Shown here one piece after another: positions 1-7,739 of a stretch of 44,980 nt of DNA. This stretch comes from Chitinophagaceae bacterium (GTDB taxonomy: Bacteria; Bacteroidota; Bacteroidia; Chitinophagales; Chitinophagaceae), in assembly GCA_004322015.1 (NCBI GenBank), contig SCQT01000032.1:1-44980 (forward strand). Reading direction: 5' to 3'. Position numbers and translations under genes: made by a program. A model generated the notes under the pieces. The model searched no databases. It was not told the DNA's origin and saw nothing but the letters and a program-made list of their open reading frames with translations. Position 1 is the stretch's first letter, and each line of letters begins with the position of its first letter.

Positions 1-51
1 TTCCTCTGATAGGGCAGATAATATCTCCGCCTTGATTTGTGAAGTTTCCAT
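1..51 (-). CDS. N-terminal 17 codons of an unidentified leftward gene (cut by window edge)
   Basis: Reading leftward from an ATG at 49-51, the frame stays open to the window edge and gives a short N-terminus beginning METSQIKAEI. Too little is present to name a family. It would be divergent from the decayed toxin that follows. No Shine-Dalgarno sequence is seen, which is usual for Bacteroidota. It could also be a chance open frame. Confidence 0.3.
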   Translation of the reverse strand, partial: METSQIKAEILSALSEE

Positions 52-204
52 GATTTAATGAGTTGGTTTGCCAAATTTACACCTTTACTCATAAAAAGTG
101 CATTTTGTCATACACCCATCTACGATTTGAGGATGTCTGATTTGAGTGTTTTACAAATCATTAGAACCTTTTCCATTTTAAGCAGATTTTGGGAAGTTAG
201 GATA

Positions 205-402
205 AAGTATTATGTCTCAGGAGAATTTATCCGGGAAGATATTCAAAGATATGAAACGAGGAGAACCGGACGCCTAAGCGGTGAAAAGTCTATTGGGGAA
301 ATAGATAATGCAAAGCGTTTTCTATTTAAAATTATTTACGAAATTCGGGAAGATACAATTATAGTGATAGCTGTTGATCATATAAGCAGAGACAGATTTT
401 AA
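205..402 (+). pseudogene. decayed ParE/RelE-type toxin remnant
   Basis: The last 27 codons read like the end of a ParE-family toxin: a KRFLFKIIYEI strand, then DTIIVIAV and the closing H-x-S-R-D motif. Further upstream, EDIQ-RYETRRTG followed by GEKSIGEI resembles the family's N-terminal 'eDIqeA..WYe.rr.GLGe.Fl.ei' region, but with residues missing. The roughly 30 residues that normally link these two halves are absent. An open frame extends upstream to position 58, but that part has no toxin similarity and contains an intergenic repeat word (GATGTCTGATTT at 132-143). No antitoxin gene is adjacent. I infer an inactive remnant; family resemblance is judged by eye only. Confidence 0.42.
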
Positions 403-1199
403 TTTTTATCTTTTACCAAATAATATACACATGTGGTGACAAAATCCCTGAAATAAGGAATGGAGGCAAGGAGTCTGGATTGTTTCCTGGGCTTCCATCC
501 GAATTTATACTGATAAATAGGGTTGATGAGGTAAAACCTTTTTTTCAAGACCGCATAATTATTTTTCTTCAAAATATGTTCAAACCGCTCTATAGAAATA
601 CCCGTTTCTTTAATTTCCAATAATTCTTTGACAGTACTCTCATTTTCTTTAAAGTTTTTTAAAATACCTCTATATATAGAAGCCGGCAGCAGATGAATAT
701 AGGGCAATACGCTCAGCATTTTATTTTTACAAATCTGTTGATGTCCGCCATGAGGCATATACCAGGGCGGGAATCCCAGAAAAATGACTCCGTCCGGCTT
801 TAATAACTGTTTCAGATAACCCATCAGCTTTTCCTGTTCCGGGATATGCTCTATGGCGTCTTTGAGAATAATGAGGTCGAAACTGTCCTTAAATTCACCA
901 AGAAAATCGAGATCATAGATATTTTGATTGATCAGCCTCAATTGCCCGTTAGAGATATAGTCCCGCAGGAAATCACCGGCCAGGGCTATTCTTGAAGCCA
1001 CCAGATCAACGCCCACAGCAAAGCAACCTTTTTCCATAAAAGGTTTTAATACGCCGCCTTCGCCACAGCCGATTTCCATCACTTTCATCCCTTTGGTTAA
1101 CGGAAACTTTTCTTCTATGAAGGGAACCACATACCTGGCGGAATTATCTACTTGTTGCTGAAACCGTAAACGGGCATCATGATGCTGTGCCAGACTCAT
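399..1199 (-). CDS. class I SAM-dependent methyltransferase
   Basis: This 266-residue protein has the Rossmann methyltransferase signature: motif I VMEIGCGEGG at about residues 40-49, the acidic end of beta-2 at VGVDL (Asp65), and the post-motif segment DLIILKDAIEHIPEQ around 110-122. The stretch after that, KPDGVIFLGFPPW, matches motif III. It therefore probably transfers a methyl group from S-adenosylmethionine to a small molecule, lipid or sugar; the substrate cannot be told from sequence. No signal peptide or membrane segment is seen. It lies 61 bp downstream of the serine-hydrolase gene on the same strand and may be co-transcribed with it. Its stop codon overlaps the end of the decayed toxin on the other strand. 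Confidence 0.85.
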   Translation of the reverse strand: MSLAQHHDARLRFQQQVDNSARYVVPFIEEKFPLTKGMKVMEIGCGEGGVLKPFMEKGCFAVGVDLVASRIALAGDFLRDYISNGQLRLINQNIYDLDFLGEFKDSFDLIILKDAIEHIPEQEKLMGYLKQLLKPDGVIFLGFPPWYMPHGGHQQICKNKMLSVLPYIHLLPASIYRGILKNFKENESTVKELLEIKETGISIERFEHILKKNNYAVLKKRFYLINPIYQYKFGWKPRKQSRLLASIPYFRDFVTTCVYYLVKDKN

Positions 1200-1260
1200 A
1201 AGCGCAAAGAAAAGCTAAAGCAGGGAAATAAAAAATTAATCAAGTGAAAGAAGCGGGAAA

Positions 1261-2460
1261 TTAATCTTCTCCATTATCATCCGTAGCAAAAGTGGCTTCA
1301 TGCAGTACTTTCCATACGGGCTGAACATGATAGACCATTTTATTGAATCGGTTACTTAATATGATCAACGTGGTCGTATCATCAATAAAACGGTAGAATG
1401 AAGAGGTGTTGCCATGCCACCAGCCATTGTGGTACACTACTTTTTCACCATCGGGATAACACAACAAATGCCAGCCTAACCCGTAATTTTTGATTCCCGG
1501 ATGTTCATTGCTATACGGCGTGTATGCCGCTCTGAGGGTAGCTTTAGTAAAAAGTTTTCCGTCATACAGGGCCTGATCCCACTTCAGCAGATCATCTACG
1601 GTGCTGTACACATTTTTATCCCCCACTACCCCGTCAAAACAAACATCGCTTATCGGACGGGTCCTGTAATCATAAGTAATAGCCTGATTCTGGCGTGCAT
1701 TGTCAATATTCGGATTAAAAACATAGGTATGTTTCATGCCCAAAGGCCTGAAGAAAGCTTTTGCCAGATATTCACCTAACCTCATGCCTGTAACCTTTTG
1801 AATAATGGAACCCAACAGGGCATAGTTGGTATTACAGTAGTTATAATGCGTATTGGGCCTGAAAGCGGCTTTAGGATGATATTTTTCCATGATGTTAATG
1901 ACATCTTTATTAGTCATTAATTCCGAATTGTCTTTCCAATATTTATTACAGAAATAAAGATAATTAGGTAATCCGCTGCGATGATCCAGCAAATCCTGAA
2001 TGGTCACACCGGGGTAATCTAATTGGGGAAAATACTTCTGGATCGGATCCTGGATGTTCAATTTTCCTTCCTGCTGCAAATACAGGATAGCCATCGCTGT
2101 GAATGGCTTGGAAGTAGAAGCTAATTGAAAGGTCGTGTTTTCGCTAATAGGAGATTTTGTCGCGAAATCTGAGTATCCCTGATATTTCTCAAAAATAACA
2201 ACTCCTTTGCGTGCGACTAACATTGCGCCATTAAAATTTCTGCCAAGATCATGCTCGTAAAAATCATTTAGTCCCGATACCATCCTGCGCGTAGCCGACG
2301 ACGTCAAGACAGCTTCCCTGTGAAAGGACAGGGAGTCATTATATGCTTTTTCGTTCTTATAACGGTTTTCGCTTGTGTCCTTACCTACCGAGTTTTGGCA
2401 GGATTGATATATCAAACATGCGGGCAATATAGCCGCTAATAATATGATCTTTTTTTTCAT
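1261..2460 (-). CDS. serine hydrolase lipoprotein, class C beta-lactamase / penicillin-binding family
   Basis: The fold is recognised from three active-site motifs: S-T-S-K (Ser115 nucleophile, Lys118), Y-C-N at 208-210, and H-N-G near the C-terminus (YHNGWWHG). An upstream ATG at 2499 would add 13 residues, but starting at 2460 gives a clean lipoprotein signal: MKKK, a hydrophobic core and Cys21 after LIYQS. The mature enzyme is therefore probably an envelope lipoprotein. Family members are D-Ala-D-Ala peptidases, esterases or beta-lactamases, and the substrate here is unknown. About 400 residues is a normal length. It is the first gene of a leftward pair with the methyltransferase. Confidence 0.88.
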   Translation of the reverse strand: MKKKIILLAAILPACLIYQSCQNSVGKDTSENRYKNEKAYNDSLSFHREAVLTSSATRRMVSGLNDFYEHDLGRNFNGAMLVARKGVVIFEKYQGYSDFATKSPISENTTFQLASTSKPFTAMAILYLQQEGKLNIQDPIQKYFPQLDYPGVTIQDLLDHRSGLPNYLYFCNKYWKDNSELMTNKDVINIMEKYHPKAAFRPNTHYNYCNTNYALLGSIIQKVTGMRLGEYLAKAFFRPLGMKHTYVFNPNIDNARQNQAITYDYRTRPISDVCFDGVVGDKNVYSTVDDLLKWDQALYDGKLFTKATLRAAYTPYSNEHPGIKNYGLGWHLLCYPDGEKVVYHNGWWHGNTSSFYRFIDDTTTLIILSNRFNKMVYHVQPVWKVLHEATFATDDNGED

Positions 2461-2660
2461 AGAAACATAGATTACTTTCACCTGCAAAATCTTTGCCAAT
2501 CACTGATTCTCAAAACGTTAAATCAAAACGCAAATTTAAATAAATTATTTTGTTAATATCAAATAAAGAAAGGATCTTATAAAAAAAGATATTTTAGACC
2601 CCTATTTATCCTTTGATCCGGCTTTACATTTACCGGCGGAAAATCGCCCCGCTATTCTCT

Positions 2661-2692
2661 TTTAGTCTCTTAATGAATAATGACTAATTTTG
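2661..2692 (+). promoter_or_regulatory. Bacteroidota-type promoter for the cytochrome b/Moco fusion gene
   Basis: TAATTTTG at 2685-2692 matches the Bacteroidota -7 element TAnnTTTG. A weak -33 element, TTTAG, lies at 2661-2665, giving a spacer of about 19 nt. The coding start is 22 nt downstream. This probably drives the fusion gene and moaA. Confidence 0.5.
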
Positions 2693-2714
2693 CCTGAATC
2701 TTTATTCTTTTCTT

Positions 2715-4394
2715 ATGATTAAGCATCTCAGTTGGAGAGAGCAGGCAGTTCTTTTTCCAAAAGACAGAAAAGTGGTGATGGTACTAAAGCCATATATGTG
2801 GGTAATTTTCGGCTGTATCATTTTAATTCCCATCATTATCGCATGGATTCAGTATGCAGCTTTTGGTTTACCTGCTGATCCGTCCGCACACTTTAATCCG
2901 GTTGGCCCGCAGGTTCCTACAGACCCTGCTGGTTTTCCGGCATGGATTCGTATCAGCCATTGGGTAAACTTTCTTTTTCTGACCCTGATCATGAGAAGCG
3001 GATTGTCCATTTTATTTGATCATCCGCGTTTGTACTTTAACGATGGATGCACACCTCACACAGAATGGATCCGTTTTACTCCGATTAAAGTGCCTGCTTT
3101 TAAAATGTGGACTGCCAAAGAAGATGCAAGATATATTAGTCCGTGGATCGGTTTGCCCGGGTATCGTCATACCATTGGTTTAGCAAGGGTGTGGCATTTC
3201 CTTACCGTTCCTTTTTTCCTGCTGAACGGGGCCATTTTTATCGTTTTGCTGTTTGTTACCAATCAATGGAAACGTTTGGTGCCTCATTCATGGCAAATCC
3301 TTCCGGATGCGTGGAAAGTTTTTGTGCATTATGCCACTTTCCATTTCCCGATTGAGCCTAACGGTTTTTTTCATTACAATGCGTTACAACAGTTAGCCTA
3401 CTTTGCAGTGGTATTTATCCTGGCTCCTTTAGCTTTGCTCACGGGCTTGGCTATGTCTCCTGCAGTTGAAAACCGTTTTCACTGGTATCCTAAATTATTC
3501 GGAAACAGACAATGTGCCCGTTCCGGCCATTTTATGGTGCTGGTAGTCTTTTTTATTTTTATCATCATTCACGTGGCGCTGGTAGCAGCTACCGGATTAA
3601 GCGTGAACATGAATCATATTGTAATGGGTACGAATGCCACTCATAATTATACGGGATTATATATTGGCATTGCTATTGTCTTATTCGTTTGCTTATGTTG
3701 TTACCTGGCTTTATGGCTTTCGTGGCATCATCCGAGACCGTTACAAAAAGCGCAGGCAAATATCAATGGCCGGTTGTGGCGCGGGAGTATCAATATGTTC
3801 AAACCAAGGCCGTACTATACCAAAAAAGATATTTCTCCTTATTTCTGGCCGAACGGCAAATTGCCGGATTCCAGGGAATGGCAGGAATTGGCAAAGAATG
3901 ATTTTAAAGATTATAAGTTGAAAGTGGGTGGAATGGTCGAAAATCCTGTGGAGTTATCCCTGGATGATCTGAAGAAGATTGCCAAGGAGGAAAATATTAC
4001 CATGCATCACTGCATCCAGGGATGGTCCGGCATAGCAGAATGGGGAGGGCTTCCTATCAGTAAATTGGTTGAGATCGTAAAGCCCTATCCCACCGTGACT
4101 ACCGTGGCATTCATCTCCTTTGGGGGAGGGCTTTACGGCGGATTATATTATGATACGCATACCCTGGATAATTGTCTGAAACCGCAGTCCATTCTTGCAT
4201 GGGAAATGAATTATAAACCATTACCTATTGCCCATGGCGCTCCGTTAAGATTGCGTATTGAAAATCAGTTGGGCTACAAAATGGTCAAATGGATCGAATC
4301 CATTGAATTTCTGGAATCTCACGAGCATATCGGTAAAGGTTATGGCGGCAGAAATGAGGATGATGAATATTTTGATCTGTATGCAGATACTTGA
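2715..4394 (+). CDS. cytochrome b561-like / sulfite-oxidase-type molybdopterin fusion protein
   Basis: The 559-residue protein has two halves. Residues 1-340 hold about six membrane helices (near 28-50, 81-100, 157-182, 224-247, 271-293, 313-337). Histidines sit in helices 2, 3 and 5 (ISHWVNF, RVWHFL, GHFMVL, IIIHVAL), as in di-haem cytochrome b proteins. Residues about 395-540 form an oxidoreductase molybdopterin-binding (SUOX/MsrP-type) domain: HHCIQGWSG with Cys433 as the likely Mo ligand, SFGGG, IAHGAPLRLRIEN and GYKMVKWI. The likely role is electron transfer between the quinone pool and a Mo-catalysed redox reaction; the substrate is unknown. No Tat or Sec signal precedes the Mo domain. 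The charge pattern of the loops puts both ends in the cytoplasm. moaA follows 29 bp downstream, so enzyme and cofactor synthesis are linked. Confidence 0.85.
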   Translation: MIKHLSWREQAVLFPKDRKVVMVLKPYMWVIFGCIILIPIIIAWIQYAAFGLPADPSAHFNPVGPQVPTDPAGFPAWIRISHWVNFLFLTLIMRSGLSILFDHPRLYFNDGCTPHTEWIRFTPIKVPAFKMWTAKEDARYISPWIGLPGYRHTIGLARVWHFLTVPFFLLNGAIFIVLLFVTNQWKRLVPHSWQILPDAWKVFVHYATFHFPIEPNGFFHYNALQQLAYFAVVFILAPLALLTGLAMSPAVENRFHWYPKLFGNRQCARSGHFMVLVVFFIFIIIHVALVAATGLSVNMNHIVMGTNATHNYTGLYIGIAIVLFVCLCCYLALWLSWHHPRPLQKAQANINGRLWRGSINMFKPRPYYTKKDISPYFWPNGKLPDSREWQELAKNDFKDYKLKVGGMVENPVELSLDDLKKIAKEENITMHHCIQGWSGIAEWGGLPISKLVEIVKPYPTVTTVAFISFGGGLYGGLYYDTHTLDNCLKPQSILAWEMNYKPLPIAHGAPLRLRIENQLGYKMVKWIESIEFLESHEHIGKGYGGRNEDDEYFDLYADT

Positions 4395-4423
4395 TCTTTG
4401 GTTTTTATTACAATCTCTTGGAT

Positions 4424-5410
4424 ATGTTAGTGGATAATTATGGAAGAAAGTTAGATTATTTACGGTTGGCAGTTACAGACCGGTGCAATTTGCGATGCAC
4501 TTATTGTATGCCCGTCGGTGGCCTCGACTGGATTCGGAAAAGTGAGCTGATGACGGATGAAGAAATGCTCCGGATCTGTTCCCTTTTTGTAGAAATGGGT
4601 ATCCGGAGAATCAGGATTACGGGCGGGGAACCATTTGTAAGAAAGGATTTGATTAAATTCCTGGAAAAGATATCCTCCCTGGCGGCTCTTCATGAGTTAA
4701 CACTTACTACCAATGGGGTGGTTACGGCACCTTTTGTCCCTGAATTGAAAAGAATAGGTGTCAGATCCGTAAATCTTAGTTTGGATACTCTTGATAAAGA
4801 ACGTTTTATCCGCATAGCGCACAGAGATGAGTTGGACAATGTGCTTCGCACGCTGGATGCCTTGCTGAAATATAATGTTGAAATAAAGATCAATGCTGTG
4901 GTGATGGAGAACCTGAATATTGAAGACATTGTTCCCTTGGTTCGACTGTCAAAATCGTTGCCGGTCAGCATTCGCTTTATTGAAGAAATGCCTTTCAACG
5001 GCGGAAGTTATCAAGCGGGACTACACTGGAATTATAAACGGATATTAGCACATATTCGGGAGCATTTCCCGGATATTCAAAAAATTCCGGACGCGCCGAA
5101 TTCCACTTCTTATAATTATCATATTCCCGGACATTTGGGAAATGTGGGGATTATTGCTGCCTGGTCCCGTCTGTTTTGCGGCACCTGTAACCGGATCCGT
5201 ATTACCCCGTCAGGAATCATAAGAACTTGCCTGTACGATAATGGAAAGGTGAATATCAAGGATATATTGCGGGAGGGCGCTTCAGATGAGGGGTTGAAAG
5301 AATGGATCCGACATATCGTTTCTACCAAGGCAAAAGACGGATGGGAAGCGGAAAAGAACAGGGACAATCATGAACCGGTTCATGAGTCAATGGCAACGAT
5401 TGGGGGGTAA
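4424..5410 (+). CDS. moaA: GTP 3',8-cyclase MoaA (radical SAM)
   Basis: MoaA starts molybdenum-cofactor synthesis by rearranging GTP to 3',8-cyclo-GTP, which MoaC then converts to cyclic pyranopterin monophosphate. The radical-SAM cluster is C21-x3-C25-x2-C28 (DRCNLRCTYC). The second, GTP-binding cluster is C252-x2-C255-x13-C269 near the C-terminus. The protein ends in Gly-Gly, the conserved MoaA tail needed for activity. A TTG at 4391 overlapping the upstream stop would lengthen it, but the ATG at 4424 gives 328 residues, the normal family length, and a typical N-terminus (NYGRKLDYLRLAVTDRC). It forms a tight pair with the preceding Moco enzyme gene. Confidence 0.96.
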   Translation: MLVDNYGRKLDYLRLAVTDRCNLRCTYCMPVGGLDWIRKSELMTDEEMLRICSLFVEMGIRRIRITGGEPFVRKDLIKFLEKISSLAALHELTLTTNGVVTAPFVPELKRIGVRSVNLSLDTLDKERFIRIAHRDELDNVLRTLDALLKYNVEIKINAVVMENLNIEDIVPLVRLSKSLPVSIRFIEEMPFNGGSYQAGLHWNYKRILAHIREHFPDIQKIPDAPNSTSYNYHIPGHLGNVGIIAAWSRLFCGTCNRIRITPSGIIRTCLYDNGKVNIKDILREGASDEGLKEWIRHIVSTKAKDGWEAEKNRDNHEPVHESMATIGG

Positions 5411-5468
5411 AAGAGGGAAGGGCAATGATTTGGTTAAGGAAGAAAATTAGGTTGAATACCATGTAACC

Positions 5469-5510
5469 TCTCTATCCGTAGAGATAACCTTATTAATCAT
5501 TCTTGTACAA
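5469..5510. promoter_or_regulatory. inverted repeats upstream of the toxin-antitoxin pair (possible operator)
   Basis: TCTCTA-tccg-TAGAGA (5469-5484) is a perfect 6-bp stem with a 4-nt loop. TTGTACAA at 5503-5510 is a perfect 8-bp palindrome. Both lie between moaA and the antitoxin start. Type II antitoxins usually repress their own promoter through such sites, but the first hairpin could instead weaken read-through from moaA; it has no T-tract. Confidence 0.3.
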
Positions 5511-5531
5511 TAGTGGATAGCAATAAAATAT

Positions 5532-5539
5532 TAACTTTG
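5532..5539 (+). promoter_or_regulatory. Bacteroidota -7 promoter element of the toxin-antitoxin operon
   Basis: TAACTTTG is a perfect TAnnTTTG match ending 14 nt before the antitoxin ATG. No good -33 element is seen at the usual spacing. It implies that the pair has its own promoter, independent of moaA. Confidence 0.45.
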
Positions 5540-5553
5540 GAAAAAATTACCGG

Positions 5554-5784
5554 ATGGAAAAACAGGCAATCTTGGAACGAACTATAGAAGCTATTAGAAG
5601 GCTCCCTAAAGAAAAGGCAGAGGAAATTTCTGACTTTGCTGATTTTGTATTAAGTAAGTATGAAGATCAGACTTTGACTGAGGGCATTCAACAATTGGTT
5701 TCTGAAAGCTCATCATTCCAATTTTTAAAAGATGAAGAAGATCTATATTCTGTATCTGATTTAAAAGAAAGATTCCATGAGTAA
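5554..5784 (+). CDS. antitoxin of a PemK/MazF-type toxin-antitoxin pair
   Basis: A 76-residue acidic protein whose first half (ERTIEAIRRLPKEKAEEISDFADFVLSKYE) resembles small DUF2281-like antitoxins: a helical LP-x-EK..EV.DF..FL module. The charged C-terminal tail ends in DLKERFHE and could wrap the toxin. Its stop codon overlaps the start of the toxin gene by 8 bp, the translational coupling expected of an antitoxin-toxin operon. It is assigned mainly by position and general form; no DNA-binding motif is clear. Confidence 0.7.
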   Translation: MEKQAILERTIEAIRRLPKEKAEEISDFADFVLSKYEDQTLTEGIQQLVSESSSFQFLKDEEDLYSVSDLKERFHE

Positions 5785-6097
5785 AGGTGATATTATTCTT
5801 ATCCCTTTCCCATTTTCTGATCTAAGCGGCAGTAAATTGAGGCCAGCAGTCGTCTTAATTGAAGGTGAAATGGATTTAACCGTTTGTTTTGTGACCTCAC
5901 AATTGAAGTGGCAACACGATACTGATATATTTATCCACCCTGATTCTGTAAATGGATTAAAAAAGAATTCTCTAATTCTTTTAAACAAAATTGCATGCAT
6001 TGAAAAAAAACTTGCATTAGGCAGACTTGGCTGCCTTAACGGACAACAGATCAGTGAATTAAATACAAATTTAAAAAGGCTATTGAAATTAAATTAG
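5777..6097 (+). CDS. PemK/MazF-family toxin (endoribonuclease)
   Basis: The 106-residue protein begins with the family hallmark: GDIILIPFPFSDLSGSKLRP followed by AVVL, i.e. the G-D-I-x-L-x-x-F-P-F core and the K-x-R-P loop. Strands follow (LTVCFVTSQL, NSLILLNKIACIEKKL), ending in the lgrl..l.dlk..L helix pattern. Family members are small SH3-like barrels that cleave RNA to stop growth. It overlaps the antitoxin gene by 8 bp. No frameshift is visible, so it should be active. It interrupts an otherwise continuous run of moa/moe genes and probably arrived as an insertion. Confidence 0.85.
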   Translation: MSKGDIILIPFPFSDLSGSKLRPAVVLIEGEMDLTVCFVTSQLKWQHDTDIFIHPDSVNGLKKNSLILLNKIACIEKKLALGRLGCLNGQQISELNTNLKRLLKLN

Positions 6098-6149
6098 AAA
6101 GTTCTGTGGTATTCTTCTCCATTGAAAGAATTCTGTTATTCGAATCTAT

Positions 6150-6516
6150 ATGAAAATTCTTTTCTTCGGGGCAGGCGTTATAGGCAGTGTCTATGCTTTA
6201 GAGTTATATGAAAGTAGCTGCGATGTACCGTATTGACGAGAAGAGAGCGGCTGCAGATTTTAAAGAAGACCGGTATGCAGATGAGAAAAGATAAAAACGG
6301 CATTTGGGAAATGGTAATGCCTGTTCGTGAAGGACTTAAGGCTTTAAGATCATTGGGGCTATGGCTCCACATGTAAACGCAGCTACAGGTGAGATGCAAT
6401 TAACAGCAAAAAAAGTATTACAAACAGTACATAAATTTTCTGTTAAAACACCCACACTTGATAATTTACTATCTGAATTCATACATGAAAAACAAAACGA
6501 TCATCAACGTGAATAA
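6150..6516 (+). pseudogene. broken ketopantoate-reductase-like gene (ApbA/PanE family)
   Basis: This stretch between the toxin and moeA carries pieces of one protein in different frames. An ATG at 6150 gives MKILFFGAGVIGSVYALEL, the NADPH-binding G-A-G-x-x-G start of the ketopantoate reductase family, and stops after 28 codons. In another frame T-R-R-E-R-L-Q-I-L-K-K-T-G follows, like the family's 'lArg.r...l...G' region. After another shift, PHVNAATGEMQLTAKKVL then KTPTLDNLLSEF, up to the TAA at 6514-6516, matches its C-terminal helical part. Most of the roughly 300-residue enzyme is deleted. The family has many uncharacterised branches, so the original need not have been PanE itself. It is clearly non-functional. 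Confidence 0.65.
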
Positions 6517-6531
6517 AGTTTTTTGAGCCTT

Positions 6532-7737
6532 ATGGAATTTATTACCGTAGAACAAGCAGAATCCATTATTCAATCGCACGTGGAGAGTTTCAGATCGGAA
6601 GAAGTTCCTTTTGAAAGCTCATGGGGAAGAATATTGGCGGAAGATATTTTTGCCGATCGGGATTTACCGCCTTTTAATCACCCTACGGTGGATGGAATAG
6701 CTATTCAGTTTGGCGCATGGGAAGAAGGCATTCTCCAGTTTAACATAAAGGCTACTCAGGCAGCAGGAGAGCACCCTGTTGGAATAGAAAATAAAGCTGA
6801 ATGTGTAGAAATTATGACGGGCGCTGCTTTGCATAATTCGGTTGACACCGTGATCCGCTATGAAGATCTTCGCATAGAGAATGGAATAGCCGTCATTCGC
6901 ATTCCTGAAATAAAAAAAGCCCAAAACGTTCATCCTAAAGGAAAAGATAAAAGACAGGGTGAAAAAGTAGCTGAAAAAGGAATAATTATTGATGCTGTCT
7001 TGACGGGCCTGGCGGCTTCTGTTGGTAAAACTAAATTATCAGTTATGGAATTGCCGCATATCGTAATTATAACTACCGGTAATGAAATGGTAAGTGCAGA
7101 TACAATACCATCCGGATACCAGTTGAGAAGGTCAAATGATTATATGATTAAGACAGCGCTGAAGTCTTTTCAAATTCATGCAGATACTGTTCATTTACAA
7201 GACGATCCGGACCTGATAAAAACCGAATTAAATCGTTGCCTGCAAGCGTATGATGTTATTCTGCTGAGCGGCGGTGTCTCCATGGGGAAATTCGATTATG
7301 TGCCAGAAGCATTACGGGAACTGAGGGTTGAAAAATTATTTCATAAAGTCAGGCAAAGGCCGGGTAAACCATTTTGGTTTGGAAAATATGAGAAACGGGT
7401 ATTGGTATTCGCATTTCCCGGCAATCCCGTTTCAGGTTTTATGTGTCTGCACCGGTATTTTATTCCCTGGTTAAAAAGGTCTTTGCAATGGCGAGGTGAC
7501 ATACCCGAATTTGCCATACTGGCTAATGACATTTACTTTCCTCATCCCCTCCAATATTTTGCCCAGGTAAAACTCTCGGTCAATAAGGAAGGAAAATGGC
7601 TGGCAAGTCCTTTGGAGGGAAATGGTTCGGGAGATTTTATTAATTTGCTTCATACGAATGCATTTATGGAATTACCTTTGGAGAAAGATGAGTTTAAAAA
7701 AGGAGAAGTGTTCAGGGTGTGGAGATATAATAATTAG
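6532..7737 (+). CDS. moeA: molybdopterin molybdenumtransferase MoeA
   Basis: MoeA inserts molybdate into adenylylated molybdopterin. Family features in the 401-residue product are an N-terminal VEQAESIIQSH helix; the PTVDGIAIQF segment, where the usual D-G-Y-A reads D-G-I-A; TGAALHNSVDTVIRYED; TTGNEMV; the substrate loop LLSGGVSMGKFDYV; and FAFPGNPVSGFMC before the C-terminal domain IV. An in-frame TTG at 6523 lies upstream, but ATG 6532 is the natural start. It is followed after 2 bp by moaC. A broken gene and a toxin pair now separate it from moaA, so it may rely on a new promoter or on read-through. Confidence 0.95.
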   Translation: MEFITVEQAESIIQSHVESFRSEEVPFESSWGRILAEDIFADRDLPPFNHPTVDGIAIQFGAWEEGILQFNIKATQAAGEHPVGIENKAECVEIMTGAALHNSVDTVIRYEDLRIENGIAVIRIPEIKKAQNVHPKGKDKRQGEKVAEKGIIIDAVLTGLAASVGKTKLSVMELPHIVIITTGNEMVSADTIPSGYQLRRSNDYMIKTALKSFQIHADTVHLQDDPDLIKTELNRCLQAYDVILLSGGVSMGKFDYVPEALRELRVEKLFHKVRQRPGKPFWFGKYEKRVLVFAFPGNPVSGFMCLHRYFIPWLKRSLQWRGDIPEFAILANDIYFPHPLQYFAQVKLSVNKEGKWLASPLEGNGSGDFINLLHTNAFMELPLEKDEFKKGEVFRVWRYNN

Positions 7738-7739
7738 TT

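Noticed and set aside
1501-1779. Open frame of 92 codons on the plus strand
   Set aside because: It is antisense to the serine-hydrolase gene, has no family features, and is a shadow of that gene.
4391-4423. TTG start for moaA overlapping the upstream stop
   Set aside because: It would add 11 hydrophobic residues absent from the family; ATG 4424 gives the normal N-terminus.
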